Below are positions 44,888 through 56,900 of a stretch of DNA of 64,000 nucleotides, piece by piece (within the stretch, counting starts at the first letter, position 1; each line of letters begins with the position of its first letter). Origin of the DNA: Brachionus rotundiformis (taxonomy: Eukaryota > Rotifera > Eurotatoria > Ploima > Brachionidae). The notes under the pieces are model-generated. The model was given only the letters and a program-made list of their open reading frames with translations, did no database searches and was not told the DNA's origin. The stretch lies in assembly GCA_016802295.1 (NCBI GenBank), contig JAESIW010000208.1, forward strand, positions 80,947 to 144,946, in the 5' to 3' direction. The position numbers and the translations under genes were made by a program.

Positions 44888-45082
44888 TTTGATCTAAATA
44901 AAATTATGTAAAAATTAATCGAGTATGAGGCAAAGCAACTTTTTGACTTGTTGCCATGGAAATTCCTCTACTTAAGAGATTAACATTTAATCAATAAACT
45001 TTGTTTAATATTTATCTTAAATCCATCTAGACAAGATAAGCAAGCAAAAAAATTAATTTCTATCCAAATTTTCATTATAACA

Positions 45083-45864
45083 ATGAAGCTCTTAATTTTG
45101 GTCACTGTATTTTTTAATATTTATCTATTTTGTCTTTGCTGTGATATATTTATAGCTAGCAAATGTCCGCCACCTCCCGGACCGACCAGCGAAAATTTCA
45201 ACTGGACCATCTATTGCAATGAGGCCAAGGGTCATGTGGACTGCATCAATAAAAAGCTGAAAATGTGCAAAAACATCCAAGAATTTGGTCCCGCGTTGGA
45301 AACCATTAAATGGAATGTCAAAGTGATAATAGAACAAGTAATCAGTGCGACTTGACCGTGTATAGATGAATATATTTTTGTTTTATTTAGGGCCGGAGTC
45401 ATGGATGTACAGACTTGAGTGATAAGATAAAACTTCCAAGATTACCTCGCAAAAAACATACCACAACCAAGAAAACAACCACCGAGCAAATAACAGAAAA
45501 AATCACCCAGTATATTGATCCAGACTGCAATCGAAATCTGATTGACAAGTACTGTTCAAGACAAGAGCCAGCTTTGGACAAATATTTATTTGAAGAATCA
45601 CAAATAATTGTGGAGGATTTTAATACGTGTAAGAAAATTTCCAAATTTAACCAATGTTTTCAGAACAATTTTCGCAAAAATTGCGTTCAAACAATGTCGG
45701 AAGTGTTTGAAAAATTGGAAAAATCTGTGTTCAAATGTGCATCTAAGGTAAAGTCGAATTCAGTTCTTGGAAATGTGAAATCACAAGGGACTAAAATTAA
45801 ACAATCAATAAGAAATTATTTTATTTTATTTACATTTTATTTATTAACATTCTTATTAGCTTAA
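45083..45864 (+). CDS. Small Cys-rich secreted or GPI-anchored protein, unknown
   Basis: Two exons, 45083-45337 and 45391-45864 (53-bp intron), 242 residues. The N-terminal signal peptide (MKLLILVTVFFNIYLFCLCC) is followed by two Cys-rich parts (C-P-P-P-P-G, C-N, C-I, CKN, then CNRNLIDKYC, CKK, C, NC, KC). A Lys/Thr-rich linker (KKHTTTKKTTTEQ) lies between them. The last 15 residues are strongly hydrophobic right up to the stop, which fits a GPI-anchor signal or a tail transmembrane helix. I do not recognise the family. Its start is 195 bp from the divergent FAM47-like gene. Confidence 0.75.
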
Positions 45865-46692
45865 GGTTTACTCTTCTAACAATTTGCGTTAAATATTCAG
45901 CTCAGATATTTTGAAAATTTCTAAAGTACCAATAACTTGATAATGGAAAAATATATATCGCATTTTTTTCCAAAATTTGATCAGATATTTTCTCTTTAAC
46001 TTTTACTAATGATCTGTAAATTTTAATTGTAATCGAATTTTATCTTTCAACCCTTTTAGATTGATGACAATTAGTGAAATAATACATAATTTTATCCAAG
46101 ATAAATCTTTCAATTTTTTATCACCAGAGAATTAAATGCTTAAATTAATTTTTAATAAAATATTAGCCGTATTAATTATCTTATTCTTTATTAATTTTTC
46201 AAATATCATATTTGAAAATATTTTGATTTAGAAAGTTTGTAGTAATTTTACTTTATGTTAGGCTTTTTTTTTAATAAAAATCTAAAATCTAAAAAATTCA
46301 TTAAAGATTGATCTATATTAAAATTTTATGGCTCGTTTGGTGCTGGTAGTGTTTAAGATAAGACCATGTTTTTAACAAAAGAGACTGATTTAGTAAACAG
46401 TTTTAGAATTTAATAACTAATTTAAACAAAATTTTTATTCAATATCTAATAAATGTATTTGTATTAATAATTTTGTAAAAGCTAGCAAGCAATAAGTTTT
46501 GCTGCTATGCGATCTTCCTGGTTCCATACCAAGCCAGTGTGAATGAAAAATTTAAATATAAGCGAATTATAATTAATTAATAAAAATTGAAAAAACAAAT
46601 GAAAAATTCAAGTTATATTTGACTAATAGAATAAAATAAAAAATTAGGAAAAATTATTTGAAATATTTCGTATAATTAAAAACATTTTTAAA
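45865..46692. other. Intergenic, AT-rich
   Basis: 3' flank of the secreted-protein gene and promoter of CMC2. Nothing else recognised. Confidence 0.5.
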
Positions 46693-47106
46693 ATGCATTC
46701 AAGTCTTGCAAAGCATCTCCATTCAGAAGAATGTGTCCGTTGGATCGAAGCCTACGAAAAATGCGTTAAGGAAGTTTGTAGAACATGTAAAAATTTTATT
46801 TAAAAAAAATTTTTTTAAATTAAATTTTAGAATAAATATATGAAATATCTCGGAAGTTGTAGCGATGTCCAAAATAAAATGGCCGGTTGCATGCAACGAG
46901 AAGTATCTTGGGATAAATTGTTTAGATCTAATTGTAGAATAAATAAAATTTTCTAGCTTAAAAATAGAAGGAACTTGGGAGCAGAAAATGTTAAAAAACG
47001 AGAACTGGAAAATTATGCCAAACACAATCCAGAATTTGCTGCAAAGCTCAAACTTCTTGAAGAACTTAAGACCAAAAAAGAGCAGGAAGAGACAAATTCA
47101 AAATAA
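46693..47106 (+). CDS. CMC2: COX assembly mitochondrial protein CMC2
   Basis: Three small exons, 46693-46773, 46831-46902 and 46957-47106, giving 100 residues. The introns are about 55 bp, and the first donor is GTTTGT. The N-terminus MHSSLAKHLHSEEC is the conserved CMC2 start. Twin CX9C motifs (C-VRWIEAYEK-C and C-SDVQNKMAG-C) form the coiled-coil-helix fold oxidised by Mia40 in the mitochondrial intermembrane space. CMC2 helps cytochrome c oxidase assembly and copper delivery. The C-terminal third is a Lys/Glu-rich helix, longer than in human CMC2. Too broken by introns to show as one open frame. Confidence 0.9.
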
Positions 47107-48059
47107 AAAAAAATCTATTTAACCAATTAGTTTAATTTTTACAAAAAATGACATTTATGTATTATTTAGTATATTGGAATTTTAGGCTATTATTTTTATT
47201 TTATTTATATAATATAATTTAGAAAAGATATTATTCTGATCAAAACATTTTTGTTAGAAAAACCTGTTTCAATATATATTATTTGGAATTTTAAATTTGA
47301 CCATGTAGTAACCAGAGAAAACAAAAATTTTTTATCTAAAATTAAACACAAATTCTTATCAAATGAATATATTATATCTTCAAAATAAAAGATTAATTGT
47401 TATCAAAATTTAAGCCTTGAATTTTATAAAAAGTAAATGAAAGGCTAAAACTGACCAGCCTAAATAACATTTCTTAATATTTTGGAAATACGACGTAATA
47501 ATAATATGTATGTATAAAATTATTTTGTATTTAATATAATTTGGACTTATTACAGCTTTATCACCAATATATATTATACTAAAAGAGAGTCTTGTATTTA
47601 TTTGATTTATAAAAGTTAATGGAAGAATTTGCAAAACAATCAAGAAACATTATTTGATCATTATTTGATCTTAGTTTAACATTTACCGAATTTCCATTAG
47701 ATCTTTTTAATTTAGATGAGTTTGAATTTAAAAAAATTGTAGCAAAATATCCACTTTTTTAAAATAATGCATTTTTTTTGGTTTTTCATTACTTAAATAC
47801 TTTGCTTAAATATTGTAATTATAATAATATAAGTTACAACAAGCTAGCAAGCTAGACTTGCGAAGAAACAGTAGGATCCCATCTATGGTAACTGTGGTTT
47901 TAACATTATACATTATGTTACATTATGTTACATTATACATTATGTTATATTAAACATTATGTTTAGAGCACAGTCACTACCAGGTCTGCCTTCATCACAC
48001 TGAAGATTGATCTTCCACAGTTGAGTGACACTGCCTAAGTTGGCTCTGTTGGTTCGCAT
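47107..48059. other. Intergenic with a short tandem repeat
   Basis: AT-rich. It contains the CATTATGTTA-type repeat at 47901-47963. Just after it the sequence becomes less AT-rich and leads into the non-LTR remnant. Confidence 0.5.
47901..47963. repeat. Short tandem repeat, CATTATGTTA units
   Basis: About six imperfect 10-base units of CATTAT(G/A)(T/C)(T/A)A in a row. Likely unstable in length between individuals. Confidence 0.7.
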
Positions 48060-48560
48060 TCAAAGATTCCGCAGGCATTTCACGAGGATTCTTACTATTT
48101 CAGTCGACATTACCACCTGTACTCCCTGCTGGATTAGGTGACTTAGTTGGTATTCTCTCTGACTTTCATTTACGGTTAGCTCTTTGTTGATAAATATGTC
48201 CTTGAACTCCGGGTTCTTAACCAGTTTCCTTGAGGCTTCCAATACTCTCTGTTGCTCCTCTTTATTATTTAGTTGGACATGGATTGTGTTCACTGGGACT
48301 CTTCTACTACTTCTTTTGTCAAATTTGGTGATTCTACGGGTTTTGCCCTTGATGTTTAGGTCCCTGATGTCCATTGCATCGAGGATGTTCTCTACTTTCT
48401 CTTCTTCTTTTTGTGACACTTCCCTACTTTCACCTTTGTACGCCTCAACCCGTCTAATAGTAATGTTTTTACTTACTCTTTCTTGCTTCTTGATTTCATC
48501 TGTGAAGATTGACAATACATTGGCTTTTTGGACTTTAGGTTCCTGTTTTTCTTCATTTGT
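48060..48560 (-). mobile_element. ORF1-like fragment of a non-LTR retrotransposon
   Basis: A minus-strand frame open from after a stop near 48566 to the stop at 48060, with no ATG at its start. It reads KNITIRRVE, EEKVENILDAMDIRDLNIK, a basic RRITKFDKRSSRR region, NTIHVQLNNKEEQQRVLEA-RKL, and FKDIFINKELTVNESQREYQ. This order (binding domain, RVL-A, YK--FIN-DLT--E) is that of ORF1 proteins found with CR1/Jockey/L2-type elements. No ORF2 follows. Truncated at the 5' side. Confidence 0.65.
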
Positions 48561-49457
48561 TACATCAGTTGTTCATAAATTCTAGATTAGAGTATTTATG
48601 TACAATTTTTTTTTATCTAAATGTTGGGTTTTGCAGCTTTCAGTTGTTTTGTGTCAGTAATCAGAATTTTTTAAAAATTTATGTCGGCCAGGTCTCAAAA
48701 TACTCAAAATACATCAAAATATATAAGCAAAATACAATCTTGCTTATAGAGTACAACATTTTCATGAACATGGAACAAGTCCCTATCTTTAGACATACAA
48801 CTTTATAAGTCTTTGATTAAATTTCTTATGGATTATTATCTTGTCTTGTTCAAAATATCTCCTACTCAAATAATTTCAAAACACCGATTAAATTATTCTA
48901 CGAAATTAAAAGCAATTTTTTTTAATCTTTTACATTTTTTATAATTCAGCATTTTAATTTAATATACTTTTGTAAAACCTTTTTTTTTCAAACTAGACGG
49001 TTATAACCAAGGTATGCGCCATTCGGACGAACCCTGGATTTTTTCATTTAATTTTTTATTCTATAAAACTATAAATATTTTTAATTTTTTAAATTATTGT
49101 TTATTTTGAGTAAACAGTATTTTAACAATTCATGACTTTCTGAATTGTTTATTTGATACCTAGAGTTGATTCTGGACAAATAAAATTCAAAATTTTTTGA
49201 AAAAAGTAAATTTAATTTTGTCAACTTTTTATTTAAATATTACAATTTAAATCTCAATTTCTCAATCTAATAATCATAAGAAAATTAATTTCTTTCCTCA
49301 AAATAAGCTTTTTTTTATTAATCAGAAACTAAAATTCAACTTTTTTTGTCTCTTAATATAAACATATTATTATTTTTATTCAATGCATAAATTTTACTAA
49401 TCAACAAAACTTATTTTAAAATTGGAAATTTTGATAAATATATAGAAATAATTTTAA
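48561..49457. other. Intergenic, AT-rich
   Basis: Upstream of BPNT1. Nothing recognised. Confidence 0.5.
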
Positions 49458-50558
49458 ATGGCTTCGAACAGTACTGTGCCACTGCTAACTCGGTTAATAG
49501 CAGCAGCAGTCAATGTGTCCCAGAAATCAGGTCGAATATTGCGAGACATTAAAAAGTCTGGTGAGATGAATGTACAAGAGAAAGGAGTGAATGACTTTGT
49601 GACCAAAGCTGACTTTTTATCCCAGTTAAATATAATCAAATCTTTGGGAAAGCAATTTCCTGGACTAAAATTTTGTGGTGAAGAGGGAGATTTAAAGGAA
49701 GACTACACAGATTTGGAGCTGTCCATGAATGAAGCTGTTTTAAGAGAAGCCAAGAAACTGCCCGAAGCTTATCACAGCATTAGAGAAGAAGATGTAAACT
49801 ATTTGGTCAAGAAATTTTAGGCTTTCTAAAGCTCAAAATTATTTTAGCTCATTGTCTGGGTAGATCCTTTGGATGGTACCAAGGAGTATACAATGGGCTA
49901 TGAAGTGGCTCATGAAGTGACCGTTTTGATCGGAGTTGCCTGGAACGGGCGCCCGATAGCTGGTGTCATCAACCAACCATTTTTCAAGTTCCAAAAAGAG
50001 TCCGATTCGTATATGGATCGCGTTCTTTGGGGCATAGTAGGTCTAGGTGGATTTGATTTGACCAAAGGCAGAATTTCCGTGTTACAAAGCTCGTCAGACT
50101 TGCCAACAATTGTGACAACAAGATCTCACATGACCGATTTGATACAAAAAAATCTTAATTTAATTCCAAATAAACAAATAATACATTCGGGTAAAATAAA
50201 TAATTTAAGATAAATTAATTTCCTTTAATTTAATTTGAAAAAATAAGGTGGCGCTGGTTACAAAGCTCTTGCTTTAATTGACTCAAAAGCCGATTACTAT
50301 ATTTATCCAAAGAATGGAACAAAACGATGGGATACATGTGCACCTGAAGCCTTGATAACGAGCCTTGGTGGTTGCATGACGGATATTTTTAACAAAGAAT
50401 ATTCATATTCAAAAACTGAAGGATTCATTGAGGAAAATTACAATGGAATTATTTTCAGTTTGGCACCAAATAACTCAAATATTTGTGGTTATTTTAACCA
50501 AGAGTTAAAGAATCAAATAGAAGCCGAGGCTGAAAAAGTCCGTCAGAAATACAAATAA
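49458..50558 (+). CDS. BPNT1: 3'(2'),5'-bisphosphate nucleotidase 1
   Basis: Three exons, 49458-49793, 49848-50190 and 50248-50558, giving 329 residues (human 308). It hydrolyses the 3'-phosphate of PAP, the by-product of sulfotransferases, in the cytosol. It belongs to the lithium-inhibited, Mg-dependent phosphatase family. Metal-site motifs are present: GEE in FCGEEGD, EED just before the first intron joined to LIVWVDPLDGTKEY, and the downstream WDTCAPEA. The splice joins restore REED-LIVWVDPLDGT and HSG-GAGYKAL. Identification is secure. Confidence 0.96.
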
Positions 50559-53500
50559 TTATTTTTGCTTTTTTTATTTACAATTATCAAAATAGTTTTT
50601 GATTGAATTTATTTAGTGGTTAATTAAAATGAATTTAGATTTTTATTTTACTTTATGTTTAAAATGAAATATTACTAAGAAAATTTTATTCTTCAATTAT
50701 TCAATTTTCCATCTCTTTAGCTGAATCAAAACAAGTAAAATAATTAAATTGTCATTCTAAATTATTTAAATAAATTAAACATTATTAAATTTATTTATAA
50801 TTGTTTTAAATTTTTTCAGCTAACCGATTATTATATTTTTTTACCAAAATTAAATATTGGAATACTTTAGGTTAATAAGTAGCAAAAATGTGCCATTTTT
50901 TTATTCCAAAAAAATATTTCATCGTGAAAGATAAAAAATCTTTCCCATTTTCTTACTAAATTTAGGCAACAAACCAATACTCATTAGTATATTGTATTGA
51001 CCTAAACTGAATTATTTAACATTTGATAAGATTAAGTGAAAGATAATGATGGTAGTTTTTTGGTTAGCTAAAGAATCATGCCTTGATTTTAGTTAACTAA
51101 AATTAATAGACTAAAAGCAACCCAAATTTTATTGACCAAAATTTAGTAGACCAAACTAGTATTGCTAAGCAAACCAAAAACTGCTAATATTCCAAAAATT
51201 TATGGGAAAATAACTGATTTGTTGGATCAAGACTTTTCTCCAACTAAGCTTCTTCAACCATCTCTTGATTACAGCTTTAGCCAAGCATGTGTTTCTGATG
51301 AAACTAATAGCTCGAATAATACATCAACCTCAAGCAATAACACATAGGAAATATATTTTGAAGAGGTAACAGTGATCACCCAAAAACAAAAAAGAAAAAA
51401 TGAATAAAATTGTGAACGATAATTAATAAAAAATACTTTTTTTTTCTAAAATCTTTGATTTAGTAGCCTTATTAACCAAATTGGTCGACTAAACTGTTGG
51501 TCTGCTATAATTTTGGCCGGCTAAATTGGTTTTCCTAAAAATTAACCGACTTCACCAGCTTGGTTTGGCTTTTTTTTCTTATACTAAAGTCTAATCAAAT
51601 AATATATTGATCATTTACTCATCAGCATCATTGTGAAATTTCTTTAAAAATAATTATTAATAAAAAAATTAATTCAATTAGTTTGAACAGAGTTTGCAGA
51701 GTTCCGCAGTAGGTGAAACAGTTGGTTTGCTTCACTTTGTTTCATTCACAGGACAAGTTTTGGACTATTAAAACAAATGACATAATTTTTTTTATTTTTG
51801 TATTGGAAGTTTTGTATTAAATTTCACAATTCCAACTCATCTAAATTAATTATATAATTATTTCATTAAATAATAATATCAAATTATAAATAATATCAAA
51901 ATAGTTCTTAATAAAATTGTAAAAAATATTTAAAAATAGTTATCAGTTATAATTAATTGAACTAGTAAAATAAATATTTACATAAGAAAAAGGCAAAATA
52001 AACTTAGGAAATAAAATAAAATACAAGCTATCAAAATCGGGATTTACTTATACTTAATAAATATTATTGATAATATGCTCAGTTTAAATTAAGTTAAAAA
52101 ATTTATTTTGCCCCATTTAAAAGGAATACTTAATTCTTTATATTTAATAAAATATTCTTTTTTTTTTATTCAAATCTATATATTACTCTTTTTATGATGT
52201 TAAAATGAATTATTAATGAAGTCATAAGATTAAGTATTATTTTCATTTTAAAAAATCAATTCAAATTGCATGTGTAGTGCAAATCAAGAAAAAATTCCGC
52301 TCATATCTTTCCTAGGGAATTGTTTATCTTATGCGTTTAAGATTGTTTAAAGAATAAAAATACTTAATTCCTTTGAGCTTTTGGAAAAATAAAATATTCT
52401 CCAATTTTTATTCTTAGATTCTTTTAAATTTTTCTAAGCCAAAAATCAAAGCTTTAATGTTTCTTCAATTCTAATTAATAACTTTATTTGATAAACTCAA
52501 ATTAATTTACTTAATTTAGACACTGAAAAGAACTCATAAGAAATTTAATATTTTTAATAAAAACTTTATTAAAAAATCTAAAAGTAATTATAAATAAAAA
52601 GACATGTTATTTGCCGTACACATTGAGATCTTTTCTGGATACAAACCCACGTCAAACTCAATCGACACTGGCTAAATCATTTAAAGTACCAAGACATCAG
52701 TGTCTATAAAAAGCCTATTTGTTCAATTAATAGTTAATTTTTGATTCTTTGAGGGCTTATTTTATATTAATCAATTATTTTGTTTGTGATTACAGAGCTC
52801 AATTCCAGAATTTATTAGATATTCTACAAAGCTCGGGCTCAGTATTTGCTTTTATCTATTTAGATTACTCAAGGGTCTTAACACACTACCAGACTATTAA
52901 ACCTTAGTAAATAAATTAATGTTTGCACAGGAAATCTATCGGATGTGAAATTTTATCATTTTTTTATAAGTGTAGAGTGCCTGGAGGAGGGCGTAGAACT
53001 ATTTTAAGAGTTAAACACCGAAGTATGGCCTCGTTTTATCTAATCCCCGCCATAAAGCAAACGATATTATATGTGATCGAATCGCTTAATTTTCGAGGAT
53101 ATAAGTTTAATATCTTTTAAACAAACACAGTATTTTATATTGAGTTTGGCTTGGTATTTTAATTAGGACTGACGATATTTTTAAAATTTTATCTTAAAAA
53201 TTTAATTTAACAAAATATTAGTCTTAACAATGAAAGTCAAAATAAAATTTATTCATGAGTTTTTTAATTTTTAAATCTAGAGGATCTCTTGACTTGATTG
53301 ATTTAAATTGATAAAAATTAAATTAAGTGTAAAAATTTCAAGGGTTGTTGACAAATTTGAAAATTTCAGGCTGAATTAATTATTTCATATAACAAAATAT
53401 TATTTATCTATGTCTATTCTAATTTACTAAACAAATTGGAAATTAAATTTAAATTAGTTAATTTTTTAAAAGTTAATCTCCAAGATTAAATTTTTACCGG

Positions 53501-53929
53501 AAACAATTAGGAGAAACGAGTTGTAAAATTTATCTTAAATATTAATTGAAAAATATGAATAGAATGTGGCTTAAATGAACAAGTGAGCACTGATTGTCTG
53601 GTAATTTGAGTCTAAAATAAATTTTTTTGTTTACCAATTTTGAACCTAAATACTTGTTTTAATTGTTCATTTAAGCATATATTTGTATTTGCTTGGATTA
53701 TGAGCTAATTCGGGCGAATTGCCTTGAACACTTGAGCTATTTAGTTTCGAACTCTCGATGAGTTTTAATTAATATCTTTTTCAATAAATTAAACGCTTCA
53801 AGTTTTTATTTTATATTTTTCAATTTTTTCCCCCTATTTCGATTCTAATCAACAATTCAACTCAATTTCCTCATTTAACTCATTTAGATAGACTTAATCA
53901 GCAATGAATTTCTCACTCAAGTTGGTAAA
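50559..53929. other. Long intergenic region with element traces
   Basis: 3.4 kb between BPNT1 and the GABA-receptor-like gene. It contains a short piece (51783-51827) matching inverted the 3' UTR of the non-LTR element at 30.5 kb. A weak plus-strand reverse-transcriptase-like trace lies at about 52795-52900 (FAFIYLDYSRVLTHY). TTG-started frames at 51162-51347 and 52923-53120 are not supported as genes. Confidence 0.45.
51783..51827 (-). repeat. Inverted match to 30470-30515 (retrotransposon 3' UTR)
   Basis: ATTTTTGTATTGGAAGTTTT followed by GTAT(T)AAATTTCACA recurs in inverse at 30.5 kb, directly after the ORF2 tail there. Probably a severely 5'-truncated insertion of the same family on the minus strand. 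Confidence 0.55.
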
Positions 53930-56900
53930 ATGAACAACATAGGAACAAATATTCTTCTGTTTTACATGTAATTATGAATAAAATTTTAGGTTAAGAACAA
54001 AAAAATTTTTTTTGTCCAAAAGATTTACTGGTATTTTGGCGCTTTCGAACAAAAATTTCCAAAATGTGTCCTCCACTTTGGACAAATTATTAAAAAACTA
54101 TGACATACGACTCAGACCAAAATTCGGTGGTAAGACTGTCTAATTCCTAAAAACATAATTTAAAAAATTAAGCCTATTCAGCAGAAACATTGAATGTGTC
54201 AATGGAAGTTGTCTTGGCAAGTTTTGACGCAATATCGGAAGTAAACATGGTATGCATCAGTGAGCCAGAATAACTTAATTTTTATCTAGCTTTCAATTAA
54301 AGGATTACACGATAACAATTTATTTGAACCAATATTGGAATGATGAAAGACTGGTATTTGGTAATAGGAGGGATTATTTGACTTTGATGGGCGATTTTGC
54401 AGAAAAAATCTGGCTTCCTGATACATTTTTGGCAAATGATAAATTTTCATTTTTGCATGATGTTACAGAAAAGAACAAAATGATAAAAATATACGGAAAC
54501 GGTGATGTTATTTACGGAATGCGCTTTACGACCACTCTGGCGTGCATGATGGACCTGCACAATTACCCACTTGATTCTCAAAATTGCACCGTTGAAATAG
54601 AAAGCTGTAAGCCATTTTAAATCATTAGAGCTAATTTGTTTTCTCTGACAAAGTGGTATTTTTGGCTAATTAGCTTCTAATTGCCATCGTAATGATCCTA
54701 ATGAATAGTTAAACAAGAATTTTGAAGATAAGTTTATATCATTAATACAGACATATAAATTTCTCTATCTGTTTTTTAGATAATTGAAAAAAATTTTTAA
54801 AAATTTAACTTATTAACAAACTTTTATCCCCTAAAACAAAATTTTGTCTATTATTAATTATTAATTATTAATTTCAAATGATTTTTTATTTTTATTATTA
54901 ATATTAAATAAGCTGAGTTGTGAAATTATTCATTAAAATTTTGATAAAAAAAATTGATAAAAAATTATTTCTAATAGTATATAAAACTTTAATTATACTT
55001 AGTCTGAGGGGTATCAGTTTTTAGTTTTAAAATAGATCATATTGCTGTTTATGAGTCACAGTTTTAAGTCCAAGTCACAAAAATTTAAGTTAAATTCAAG
55101 TCAAGTAAATTACTTTTATAAGATGGTCAAATTATTTCAAAATTTTAAAAACCTTAGTCTTAACTTTTAAATTTCCATGAAAAACCAAAAATTAATGAAA
55201 AATAAGCGTTTTTAGATGAGTTGTAAAATTTTTCAAAAATTTAAGTCATGGACTTGACTTGGGTATTGTGAATTTCAAAAAAAATCAGAAAAAAAATTCT
55301 TCCTATTTTGATAAATTAAAATTCACTAAAAAAATATATTTAAAAAAATACTGCAACATAGTGAAACATACTTTGTTGTATCGTTTTTACCAAAAATAAA
55401 AACTTTATTTTCTATTTTTTTAGGCAAATTAAGTCTTATTGATGCTTTTCTTTTTGTCTTTTATCTACACTAGAAAAATTATTTTTGGTAAAAAAGGTGC
55501 AACAAAGAATGTTTTTAGTAAATATATTTTTTCTTAGTAAATTTTAATTTATCAAAATAGGAAGAATTTTTTTTCTGTTTGTTTTTGAAATTCACAATAC
55601 TCTAAATTGGTCTAAATTGATTTTAGATTTTTTTCCCAAAGATCATGTAACATAACTTCTCAGCAAAAACTCTCATTTTCTATTTGAAAAGCGATTGCTC
55701 AACTACTTTAAGGTACTTATTAATAATATTTTCTAGAGTTCCTTCCTTATTAAAAATAAACAAAGTAGTCAAATCATCTGATGAAAGAAGAGAGCATTGG
55801 AAAAATATATATTCTAGAGTAAATTATAAGCTTATGTAGCTTTCCAAGACAACTTGTCATACTAATAGGACGATAATTGAGAAGGCTATTGAGTTGGAGA
55901 AGTTTTCTGTTTGAAGGTAAAACTTGCTATTTTCCATGATTTTGAGACTTGTCCAAACTCATACTAAAAAGATGACTTGATTAATTTAAATTCTCTCTAG
56001 GTTAATTTTTTAACATTAGGTCGTGAATTCGGTCAAAACCAGGACCTGCTACTTCTTTTAGTTTTATTTCACAGCTAACCTTTGATTCAACAAAATCTGA
56101 AGATGATTACCAAAAGTTGTGGCTTTGATAATTCGATAGTTTTTTCCTTTATCTTTATCTGTATTAAATTCATTACCATTTTTAAATAGTGATAGAATTT
56201 GTCTTGAACATTTTATTCTATGTGAACTAAGAGAAAGAATCCTCTTAACCGAAAGTGATGATGTTAGATCAAGGACTTCAGAGTGTTAACACTAAAAAGC
56301 CCGGCTGATTAATTACAAAAATTTTAAATCGAAATATCAAAAGAAATAAAAAAATTTTATTTAAAATATGATTTAAAAATTTAAGTATTACAAGTTGATT
56401 TTAAGTTTCTTTGAGTAAATTTTGATAACTTTATTTCTTTGAGATAAAATTCAAGTTTATATTTTTAAAAAGGGGTGTTAAAAACCCCTCGGACTTTCTA
56501 GTGTTAAATCTGTTGTTTATTAATGTTCTGTCATTGATAACACAAAGATTGAGCTTGCTAAAAATTTCCTCTAAGATAAAACCAATTAGTAACTATGGCT
56601 TTTAAATATACAAAATCTCAATTTAACAATTTAATAAACTAGTTATCGGTAGTAAATTCTAAAAAGTTGACCATTGAATCATTTGACCTGACTATAAGGT
56701 GAAGTGAAGACCTATTCTAATCTTGATATAAAGTTACTTTCATTAAGGTCCAAACAAAAAATTAATTAAATAATTTTATATAAACTAATTTATAGTAAAA
56801 AAACACTAAAAAAAGTAATTTTTTCATCTTAGCTAAATTAAATAACTTTATATTTTCTTAATGAACAAAATTCTATATAAATTGGAACTATAAGAATAAC

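Noticed and set aside
51162..51347. 61-codon frame ending in Asn/Ser/Thr repeats
   Set aside because: TTG start, low-complexity end, no splice partners.
52795..53120. Possible reverse-transcriptase trace (FAFIYLDYSRVLTHY) and a following open frame
   Set aside because: Only a short similarity to the RT region before the active site; too little for a mobile-element call.
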